Assembly (NCBI GenBank): GCA_963855995.1
Contig: OY979718.1
Coordinates: 47,217,559-47,281,558, forward strand
Source of the DNA: Muricea muricata
Taxonomy: Eukaryota > Cnidaria > Anthozoa > Malacalcyonacea > Plexauridae
Length of the DNA stretch: 64,000 bases
Reading direction: 5' to 3'
Positions 36,855 through 45,782 of the stretch are shown here, piece by piece. The stretch's first letter is position 1. The number at the start of each line of letters is the position of its first letter. Below the pieces are notes generated by a model that was given only the letters and a program-made list of their open reading frames with translations, searched no databases and was not told the DNA's origin. A program made the position numbers and the translations under genes.

Positions 36855-38414
36855 GCTGCCAACAAAAATATATGACTGTTAGCACTATAGTATATTTCAA
36901 TAACACTCTTTACCATATAATACATACATACATCTAAGGTTTTTATACGCAATTGAATGTCATTTCTAAGTTAACATTATCTTACAACAAGACCCCAAAG
37001 AATTGATCGGGTATGCTGAGATATATACTATCAGTCTATCATCTACAGTAGTGGTATATTTACTGAGACTTTATAACAGCAAGTACCGAGGAAGTTTTAA
37101 AATTAATTATACTTTATGCAAATTGCCTAACATTTTTTTACCAGAAAAATAACTTACACGGTAGTTTCATCAATGGGAACATTAGTTGGACTAGGCTGTG
37201 GGATAATTGTAACATCATCATCATCTGATTCACTCTGAGAATCTTGTTCACTCGCGGTCAACGTTGTGAAGGACTCTTCGAACGGATCGCGAGCTCGAGC
37301 CGATCTAAAGTAAATATATTTATACATGAAAGAGACACTAAAGAAATTTATTCGTACGCAAATTTTCAAGCAGCAAGCAGTTTATGCAAATTATTAGAGC
37401 AGTATATTGACAACAGGATACAAACCTGCGGGATATCGTAGACAATGGCGAACTTTTGTCAGCAGGAATCAATGCCCTTCTGCTAGATGGGGTATGTTTT
37501 GGAGTTGACGCTTGCGTAAACTCTAAAATACAAATCGAACAAACTGTAACTCAAATAAAAGATATAGAAGATCACAATTTATTTTATCTGCTGTACCTGA
37601 CAGTCCTGACGAGGCCTCTTGGCTAATGGCTGTTGCCCAGTGACCACCAACGAATTACGGTCGTTTCGCTACATAGTCGTTTCGCTACAAGTCGTTTCGC
37701 TACACGCATAAAGTCGTTTCGCTACACGCATAAAGTCGTTTCGCTACACGCATGAAGTCGTTTCGCTACACGCGCAAAGCTATGAATGTGTATTGTGTAA
37801 TGCTATATATAAGTGTCAACTTGCTGTAGGGTGTTTAAAAAGTCTATCTTGGGCTAGAAAAGTCTACAGGGTGCCCTCCAAAAATGTCCCTCCATTAGAA
37901 ATGGCCCATGCAAATTCAACATGCTCCCGTTATGCTCCCACAAGTATTGCTCTATGAGTGGTGGACCATTCTTACTCGAACTGATGGTATCACGAATTTA
38001 TTATTTTTCACATAATAATGATAATAATTTATTAGTTTTTCCAAAAAAATTGGTTTTTAAAAAACTATTTACATTTAGAAACAACTGTAATAGTCAGGGC
38101 GCTGAACGGACAAAAGTACATGTTTACTTACCATATCGAGGGGCAATTTCGTTTTATGTTTATATTGTGCCTTTAAGCCTAATAAGTATATTTCTGTATG
38201 TTGGACGCGTTCAGATTTCTTGTGGGCTCCTGCCAACACGTATTGGTTTAAATTTTCCTATAAAACTATTATTGTCAAAAAAGGTGAAATTTCAGATTCA
38301 TTTTTAGCAAAAACCACTTGTGTCATTGGAAAGGTAATAAAAAACTACATTTTCGAGGTTTTTGTTGAGTTATGAGTGTTTGAAAACGTATTATCAGACT
38401 AGTGCCCAGGAAAT

Positions 38415-38972
38415 TTGCGCCATTTTAGGACTTTTTCCCATTTTGAAGGAGCAATAACTCATAAAAGAAGACACACTGGAGAGAAACCTTATGAATGTGA
38501 TGTTTGTAAGAGAACATTTACAGACGCAAGCACCTTGGTTAAGCATAAAAGAAGACACACGGGAGAGAAACCTTTTGAATGTGATGTTTGTGAGAAAAGA
38601 TTTACACAAGCAAGCACCTTGGTAAGACATAAAAGAAGACACACTGGAGAGAAACCTTATGAATGTGATGTTTGTAAGAGAACATTTACAGACGCAAGCG
38701 CCTTGGTTAAGCATAAAAGAAGACACACGGGAGAGAAACCTTATGAATGTGATGTTTGTAAGAAAAGATTTACATGTGCAGACACATTGGTACAACATAA
38801 AAGAGGACATACTGGAGAGAAACCTTATGAATGTGATGTTTGTAAGAAAAGATTTACACATGCAGGCACATTGGTACAACATAAAAGAAGACATGCTGGA
38901 GAGAAACCTTATGAATGTGATGTTTGTAACTTTACAGACAGACTCCGTGTTTTCCACTTTATGCTCCCATAA
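38415..38972 (+). CDS. C2H2 zinc-finger array inside a mobile element
   Basis: Five complete and one broken C2H2 fingers in near-identical 84-base units, linked by HTGEKPYECDVC. Helix residues vary: FTDASTLVKH, FTQASTLVRH, FTDASALVKH, FTCADTLVQH, FTHAGTLVQH. The array runs straight into the palindromic tandem repeat, which supplies the last 15 or so codons and the stop, so the natural C-terminus is lost or never existed. The start Met is inferred; an upstream exon is possible because ATTTTAG precedes the frame. It could be a captured host fragment or a DNA-binding protein of the element. Confidence 0.6.
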   Translation: MRHFRTFSHFEGAITHKRRHTGEKPYECDVCKRTFTDASTLVKHKRRHTGEKPFECDVCEKRFTQASTLVRHKRRHTGEKPYECDVCKRTFTDASALVKHKRRHTGEKPYECDVCKKRFTCADTLVQHKRGHTGEKPYECDVCKKRFTHAGTLVQHKRRHAGEKPYECDVCNFTDRLRVFHFMLP

Positions 38973-39262
38973 AGTGGAAAAGACGGAGTCTGTTTAAAAG
39001 TCACCGCCAAGTCTAGGGAAACACTTTACAGGCAGACTCCGTGTTTTCCACTTTATGCCCCCATAAAGTGGAAAAGACGGAGTCTGTTTAAAAGTCACCG
39101 CCAAGTCTAGGGAAATACTTTACAGGCAGACTCCGTGTTTTCCACTTTATGCCCCCATAAAGTGGAAAAGACGGAGTCTGTTTAAAAATCACCGCCAAGT
39201 CTAGAAACACACTTTACAGAGAGACTCCGTACTCCGTACTCCGCACTCCGTACTCCGTCTTT
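38935..39262. repeat. 94-bp tandem repeat of palindromes
   Basis: GACTCCGT recurs at 38941, 39035, 39129 and 39223, a constant 94-base period. Each of the first three units holds a hairpin with an arm of about 25 bases (CAGACTCCGTGTTTTCCACT to AGTGGAAAAGACGGAGTCTG; one-base difference), then AAGTCACCGCCAAGTCTAG. The fourth unit breaks down into short CTCCGTACTC repeats. Confidence 0.9.
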
Positions 39263-40776
39263 TCCACCATGCCATTTTCGGCTGGTTGCTGACGGTTGCA
39301 AACGTTCACGCCCCCTAATTAGAAGTTTGAAATATAAAACGTAAAGTTGTATAATGATAACACGCGTTGGAAAACTCGAAACAACTTTCATTTCGCGGCG
39401 CGGTGTAACGATTGAATGCAAATGGTAGTAGGGCAAACAACATGCAGTCACGCAAGGTGGGGATTGCTGCGGCTTGCGGGTATTAAAAGCCAACAAGTGT
39501 AGAATATAAGGCACATGACAACATGATCCGCAAAATTGCATATAATGTCCTTTGAATGTTGCTGTTTCCTTTGGCACAAGTGACCAATCATAAAGAGGCA
39601 GGAAGTAATCACTCATTTCTAATTTAAATTACTCATGTATTCATCAACTATTGCAAATGAAATTGGGTTCCCGCATGTGAGGATCGTGATCAATTGAATT
39701 AATACAATATTTTAGGTTTGTAACTTTTAATATTTTAGGTTCATGCTTGTAGCGAACTGACTCAAAAGTTGTAGCGAAACGACTTCATGCGTGTAGCGAA
39801 ACGACTTTAGATTGTAGCGAAATGACCTTAGATTGTAGCGAAACGACCTGTAGCGAAACGACTTTGTAGCGAAACGACCGGATACCCCACCAACTGGTGT
39901 TGAAGAAGAAATAGCTAATAAAACGATGAAAAATGTTTCAAATACATAAAATTCATGCAGTAGAAGTATAAAATATCTAGTTACTAAGCTTGCTAATACA
40001 ATAGATGAAATAATACCTGGCGAATTGAAAGGAGCAATGTCGTCGCTGTGTATACTTTGTTCACCAGATAATGACTCCATTGTATTCACTGTCTGAGTCT
40101 CTACCTCTCTAAAAGCAGCGCAAAATCATTTGGAATCAAATAAAACGTCGAATTATCCGATATATAGTTTAGATCCGATAATAATAGGCTTACCGCGTGT
40201 CACTTTTCTTGGCATAACTCTCCAGGAGAAATGATGCCATTTCTCCGTCTGATTTAAAATTGTTGTCGCTCTTGAAGGCTCTCCATTGAGCAAAAGCGCC
40301 AAGTAGATACACCTTGGTCGCATCCCTTTTCTTAGTTTGCGCTTTTCTCGAATCGCTGGCATCAGTCGAAGCAGTAGAAGATTCAGCCATCACTAGTACA
40401 GACTAGCAGGTATTTGGTCTCGTGGTTGCTTGACTGAGTGAGTGACTGACTCAAGACCGGAAGAGAAGATGATGATTTGCAGTTGCGCTATCTTCACTTC
40501 CGCTTCCGTGAGACTCACATAAACAAAAAACTCGCACATGCGCAGATGCGACTTTAACCCAGCTTTAAAATTATGACTATATATACAGTAAACTCCGAAA
40601 CGTCGTTATAAAATTATACCCAAAAGGAAGAATGCAAAACGGGACAGGAAAGCCCATGCGAGGCACCCCCCTTAAAACTCCAAAATTAATTATATTAGAA
40701 TATTAAAGTAAGCTCAATTTGCGTTAACATTCAAAGGATGTTTAAAAACAAATTAGAGGTAATTTAGAGAAGGTAA

Positions 40777-40997
40777 AGCCTGTTTTCCACTTGGCGTTTT
40801 TTTCGCCTGCAAAACTTGATTGGTCAATTTTTCTGTCGCCCCTTTTATCGCGCGAATGAGTTGAACATGATCCTACTTGTCTTGGTGGTCGCGGTACGAT
40901 TTTTTTCGCCGTGAAAAATTGTCATTGAGTGCACTGCGCATGCTCCGAGCGAAAAATTTGCGTCGTGCGAAAATATTCGCCTAGTGGAAAACGGGCT
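40777..40997. mobile_element. PIF/Harbinger-type MITE (copy 2)
   Basis: 221 bp. Ends AGCCTGTTTTCCACTTGGCG and GCCTAGTGGAAAACGGGCT. TAA flanks both sides (40774-40776, 40998-41000). Same family as 8596-8765, with a different interior. Confidence 0.8.
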
Positions 40998-41429
40998 TAA
41001 GTTGGACTAGAAAAACTAAATGTGTGAAACTTGGGCGCACACAGAGCGAGCTTTACTCCAATTAGTTTTTACAAGATTTTTATTTCTGTGACACGGGCAA
41101 TCACGTATGAGAGACCACGTGCACGATAGACCACATCACTATCATTTACAACCTACCACTTATAGTGCTGTGTCACTTGTCCCTAAGTATTTATTTTAGT
41201 TTTGCTGAATTTTAGTCTCGTTGTTATTCTAGATCGTTTGATGATCGTTTATATTCTCACGACAGCAACTTCTAGAGTATATAATAAACGGAAACTATAT
41301 TATAAGTTTCATTGATGCTTCGCTTTTATAAATATACAAGCTGCATTGATGGTTTAAATTATGTATTGTTGACTGTGTAGTATTGTCTCACATTTACCGT
41401 AATGTGTATTCTATTTTAAATAGTTATTA

Positions 41430-44400
41430 ATGAAACCAACCATGTATGGCGGTGAAATGGAAGGTGGTGACCAGCCCTCTTTGAAAGAAAATAAAGAACT
41501 GGGTGTATTACGGACAATGATAGATGACGTTAGCTGCGATGTTAGCACTCAAACCATCAATTTCGTTTCCGAGGGCCACTTTGAGGGACTCACTTCACTC
41601 GACGATAAACCTTATGACGAAATAAATAAACGTACCCACAGACCTTACAGTAAAAGTAAGAAGTCGTCTTTTAAATTGTTACTTGTACCAGATGATCCTG
41701 ACAGCGATGCGTTAAACGACTCAGGTTTACGATTATCCTTTGACGAAGAACACGATGGGAGTGGTAATCAGTCACTTCGTGTTCTGGTACAGGGGTGGAT
41801 CTAGAAGTTTTTGTGACTAGTTTCCAATCATACACGACCCTCTACCCCCAACCAGTGTCATGCTGAACTAGATGTATTAACATTGGAATACCATTTGCCG
41901 CAATAAACATGGATTTATGTCATAAAATGTACCATTTGTCAGAATACATTTTTGACAAAAAGTAACAGAGGACACATTTAGCTAGCACATAATTACACTC
42001 CCTAGTAAATAAAACATCAGAGAAAGTGACCTCACTTGCTCATCTTAATTACAATCAGATGCAAATTATGATGTCCACTTATGTAATATAATTATATTCA
42101 GTGGTTATCAGGGAGAGTATGAGTATCAAATGACATGGGATAACATTCATATCTCAGAAGCACTCAAAGTAATATTATTTCATTGGATTGCTGGCATATA
42201 TCAATATTGTATTTATAGTTATGCGGTTGAATCATAATAGTTTTTGCTCAAAGTTGCTACTAAGCAGATCTCATCACAATGTTTATAGTGTAATCAGGTG
42301 AAAGGTCATATTTTACAAATATATACTCATTATGCACGTGCGAGTATATCATACGAGTTTATCGTCAGTAGCGACACAGCTCCTTGGTAAATTTGCATAA
42401 AAATTAGCATATACACTACAAATTTAAAGTTATAGAGATCCTTAAACACTTACCCATGGCATACAGAAAGCGCGATTGAGAAGCGTCGAGTACACAAACC
42501 ATGGGAATCGAAGTAGCTATTTACAACTGATTGTTAGCCAACTATGTAAGGTATATAAAAGTATAGAACTGCGGTCTTGTGTCTACAATTTCGTAGCTTT
42601 CCTGCGGCTGCGACAAAAGAAGGCCATCGTTCAAAGAAAGCTTCCAATTTTCAAGTATTGTTGACTCGCGAAGTACAAAGACACCATGGTATTAGCATTC
42701 ACGCAAACATTACAAATCTCCACGAATCGGTTGCATTTATAACTTTTGACTAGTGCCTGACTAGTTTCCGTGGATTAATTAACGGCCTTTACCCAATGAC
42801 AGCGGGTTTTGACTAGTGCACAAATATTTTCGTTTGGTCTTAGCCAATGATATGCGACTTTGACTAGTTTCCGTGGAAAATTCCACGCAAAGTGAACTAG
42901 TGCATTCACGCGAGGGCAGCAGCTTCCACGCATTTGATTTGCGGCACTGATCTCAATAAATCAGTGAGTTGCACGCAACGTTTTAAGCTCAATTCACATT
43001 GCCAAAGTTAAAAGTACCGTAGATAAACAAAAAATGTTGGATTTTACTGAATTATCATATACAAATATGGCGAAAAATGACTGACAACTTTATCACTGGT
43101 TTGGTCATTAGGAAATTACTGAAAGAAAAAACCCCCCAGAGAATATCCAGTTTGGCAAAATTTGACTAGTTTCCGGAAACTAGTGGCACTAGTCTGAATC
43201 CACCCCTGTTCTGGTAGCATCAAATGAATGTAATAAAAAAAATGAAGCTGCAGAACCTTGTTACGATTGTAAAAATATGGAGAAAAACAGAAGTAGAAAT
43301 ACATTTAAGCAAAAGAAATATTTTAGCGAAAGCAGAGGTACGCCTTCACTTGTTAGCTTAGGAAAATGTAACGATGATCCAAGGGTCGATCATCAGCTCA
43401 TGAATTCTAGAAATACTAGTGTGCTTGCTTGGTTAAGGTTGAAGAATTTTGAAGAGCGCGAAAAGCGAAGGCGTAAAAAGCAGGAAAAGAAAGAGCTAAA
43501 GCAACATGCGCATGAAGAAGCTGAAAAAAGACAGAAGCGCATTCAGGAAAGTGAAAAGCGGTTTGCGCAGTGGTTGACTGCCAAAAAGAAAGAAGCAAGG
43601 CGGGCATTGAAAGAAAAATATGCAAGAAAAAGAGTGGACGCAGCAGAAAAACAAGACACCACAAGTATGCGAGATAATGATCCTCCTCTTAACTATACCG
43701 TTGTTCCAACTTTTAAAGGTGTCCAAGCATGGGCTGAAGCCGATGAGGTTTCACTTAACATTGCAACCACACGTGAAAATAAGAATAGGAAGAATGCAGT
43801 AAATGAACGGACTGTAAAAAGATATGCAACAGGTGACTTAAATCCTCAAGACGACATTACAAAGTCAAATCAATTGTTGAAGACACTACTAGAAACAGGT
43901 AATAAGGAACACACTAATCAAGGTAATATTGCTGCTACAGCTGAGGAAAATCTATCAGAGCAAGCTGGGTTTGATAAAGACAATGGTAAAAACAGATCAT
44001 CAGCAACAGCTGGTAGCAGGCTACTCTCGGTTCGAAGTAGGAATGGAAGTAAACGGTCAAAGATAAATACCCAAGGCAAATCACAAGAAATGGAAGACAA
44101 TCATAAAAGTTCCAGCACATTGGGCAAAAGAATGACAAGTAACACAGATACTGTGGTTGATAAACAAACAGGAATAACTCACGAATTGTGGAAGGTGCAT
44201 AAGGGAAAAGAACAGAAATTTAAAAGGCCAAAAAGTGCGGATGCATCACACCTCGGGTTAAAAAATGATGATAGAAAATCAATCACGTTTGATGCATGGA
44301 TGACACAAAAGAAGCAAGAAAGCAAGGAGCGGGCGAAACAGAAGAAACGAGAAGTTGTTGATGACTCTCTTACGGAAGCAATAATGAAAAGAGCGACAAG

Positions 44401-44533
44401 GAGAATAGAAAATTCGTACAAACAGAAAAGAGAATTAGATACTGGAATGCCTAGATGGCGAGCTAGAAACAGGGCAAAAAGTGCTGGTGGAGAAAGAAAT
44501 GCTCGTGTTGCAGATACGTCTTGCAGTAGCTAA
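41430..44533 (+). pseudogene. Coiled-coil protein gene (CCDC181-like), split by a hAT insertion
   Basis: The frame runs from ATG at 41430 to 41789 (120 codons). After removing the hAT element and one copy of its 8-bp duplication it continues in phase from 43217 to 44533, about 559 codons in all. The N-terminus is acidic. The middle is a Lys/Glu/Arg-rich coiled coil (EEREKRRRKKQEKKELKQHA) with repeated F..WL..K motifs (FAQWLTAKKKEARRALKEKY, FDAWMTQKKQESKERAKQKK). This resembles CCDC181 and related microtubule or axonemal proteins. That identity is tentative. With the insert in place the frame ends within 15 codons, so this allele looks disrupted unless the insert is removed from RNA. Confidence 0.68.
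41790..43208. mobile_element. hAT-type non-autonomous transposon in a coding exon
   Basis: 1419 bp. Ends CAGGGGTGGATC and GATTCCACCCCTG-like (ATCCACCCCTG), with a perfect 8-bp duplication TTCTGGTA (41782-41789 and 43209-43216). Subterminal GACTAGT and TTTCCGTGG motifs are scattered near the right end, as is usual for hAT elements. No transposase was found. Confidence 0.88.
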
Positions 44534-44693
44534 GTACGTAGTTATTCGATCGCTATGGATCCTTATGGTGTTCATGAAACTTGGGGAGAAGGTATCAAAG
44601 CAAAAGATACAAAAATCCTATGAAAGCTGCAGGAAATTGCAATAAGATGCATTTTGAGTGTTTTTCGTATCTTAGCGTCTTACTAAATTATTA

Positions 44694-44842
44694 GCGAGGT
44701 TTAGCAAACACGACGCGACGTCAAAGACGACGTGAGAATGGCGTCAAAATGGCGTGATATGACCATGTAAGGATATTGCAACGCCATTTTGACGCCATTC
44801 TCACGTCGTCTTTGACGTCGCGTCGTGTTTGCTAAACCTCGC
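44694..44842. mobile_element. 149-bp near-perfect hairpin MITE
   Basis: Arms of about 62 bases starting GCGAGGTTTAGCAAACACGA are inverted almost perfectly around a loop of about 25 bases. TA (44692-44693, 44843-44844) or ATT flanks it. Confidence 0.8.
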
Positions 44843-44887
44843 TATTCTTACAGTAGTGCGTCATAAACTATAACTATATACCCAGGA

Positions 44888-45258
44888 CAAAGAGTAGAGA
44901 CTACAAAGAGGGACCACTTCAGTCAAAAAAGCGTAAGGTGTTGTCGTGATGATTCGTCATGGGCGCCATGTTCCTAGCCAGTGCCCTAAACAGAAGCATT
45001 TCCCCCCGGTATTAGTATCCATTTTGAATATTTCAGGGGGTGACAAGCATTCAATATTCGTCATGGGCGCCATGTTCCTAGCCAGTGCCCTAAACAGAAG
45101 CATTTCCCCCCTGAAATATAAAAAATGGGTGCTAATACCGGGGGAAATGCTTCTGTTTAGGGCACTGGCTAGGAACATGGCGCCCATGACGAATCATCAC
45201 GACAGCACCTTACGCTTTTTTGACTGAAGTGGTCCCTCTTTGTAGTCTCTACTCTTTG
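44888..45258. mobile_element. 371-bp foldback element
   Basis: Ends CAAAGAGTAGAGACTAC and its complement, flanked by CCCAGGA (44881-44887, 45259-45265). Arms of about 135 bases are nearly identical. The block GTCATGGGCGCCATGTTCCT occurs twice in the left half, so part of the arm was duplicated. The open frames MGAMFLASALNRS... on either strand are products of the arms. Confidence 0.8.
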
Positions 45259-45640
45259 CCCAGGAAATGCAGCATCTTGGAAAAAAAGAACTTAGTCCTG
45301 TCGTAAAGTTTGGCATTGTTAATCGGTTTCTTACAAGCTCACTTCAATACCAAAGGATTTCACCTCGCATACATTCGCTTTGGCTAAGAAATCAACTGAA
45401 ATATTTATAATAGCCATAGTCAACTAAGTTTTACGCTGTAAATTTTGCAAGCTTTTTTATTTAATAATAGATAGATGACATCATAAATGTCGATAAAATT
45501 ATCTTGATCCCTAAAAATTGTCTGCCCTCCAAATTTCTTAAAAAACGATGTATCGATGAAACTGTAGCTATATAGGCAAATTACATTTTACATATTACAT
45601 TTTACATTCCATCTTTATAGTTTTTGTCACAAGGGCGTCG
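45259..45640. other. Intergenic, nothing recognised
   Basis: AT-rich sequence between the foldback and the LTR region of the second Gypsy element. No feature supported. Confidence 0.4.
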
Positions 45641-45782
45641 TTATCCTTCTTTAATTATTTTGTGAGCTATTTTTGGCATCTCACGGATGCAGCTGCATCC
45701 GCGGCTAGTTATCTATTTACACTTTAGATTCCGTCCATTTTCACTTCGGATTCAGTTCAGTCATTATTAAATATCCGTTACA
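45640..45782 (-). repeat. Probable 3' LTR start of the second Gypsy element
   Basis: On the minus strand a purine-rich run (AGAGGAGGAAGATAG) is followed by TGTAACGG, the normal polypurine-tract/LTR junction. The far end of the LTR was not identified, so 45640 is approximate. Confidence 0.5.

Larger units (their letters stand above)
37652..39896. mobile_element. 2.2-kb element with tandem GTCGTTTCGCTACA termini carrying a zinc-finger array
   Basis: The left end has six head-to-tail units of GTCGTTTCGCTACA with short spacers (37656-37771). The right end has six or seven units inverted (39758-39880). The 8-mer CCACCAAC is duplicated at 37644-37651 and 39897-39904. The inverted outer ends are imperfect over the first six bases and then identical. 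It lies inside an exon of the Kolobok transposase. Contents are a C2H2 array and a palindromic tandem repeat. No transposase of its own was recognised. Confidence 0.8.
33894..40393 (-). pseudogene. Kolobok-type transposase gene, interrupted by a zinc-finger element
   Basis: Minus-strand gene of about 12 exons, read from splice sites: 40393-40194, about 40111-40020, about 39918-39897 joined across the insertion to 37651-37596, 37524-37433, 37305-37157, 36855-36090, 35819-35733, 35606-35499, 35306-35091, 34579-34512, 34390-34295, and the last ending at 33894. Exon 1 has the usual N-terminal AFAQWRAFKSD. Later exons carry family landmarks: HQHDVWHGGKNL, FWYCSKNC, WIGLLHHVVNEHEW and KRWYPVKVLEPKNYAYIP. 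The coding series looks intact except that the 2.2-kb element at 37652-39896 splits one exon, so normal transposase is not expected unless the insert is spliced out. Confidence 0.82.
30893..40564. mobile_element. Kolobok-type DNA transposon, 9.7 kb, two convergent genes
   Basis: TTAA lies at 30889-30892 and 40565-40568. Immediately inside are AGCTGGGTTAAAGTCGCATC and its exact complement. The inverted termini run about 120 bases with only a few changes and end near GAGTCAGTC. TTAA duplication, terminus and transposase type point to the Kolobok superfamily. Each gene starts just inside a terminus and the two run toward each other: the plus-strand Cys-rich/P2X7-ballast gene and the minus-strand transposase. 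A 2.2-kb zinc-finger element sits inside a transposase exon. Close similarity of the two termini suggests a recent insertion. Confidence 0.9.

Noticed and set aside
37652..37775. CRISPR-like spaced repeats GTCGTTTCGCTACA
   Set aside because: Units are short, spacers are tiny and near-identical, and the array is mirrored at 39758-39880; this is a transposon terminus in a eukaryotic genome.
38394..38957. 187-codon minus frame with repeats like NITFIRFLSSMSSFML
   Set aside because: Antisense of the zinc-finger units.
30893..40564. piggyBac assignment for the TTAA element
   Set aside because: TTAA duplication fits, but the transposase motifs (DGRNDSPGHSAQY, DVWHGGKN) and multi-exon structure are not those of piggyBac.
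43416..44421. Minus-strand frames opposite the coiled-coil gene
   Set aside because: Shadows of Lys/Glu-rich codons on the plus strand.
44946..45227. Paired frames MGAMFLASALNRS on both strands
   Set aside because: They come from the arms of a foldback element and mirror each other.
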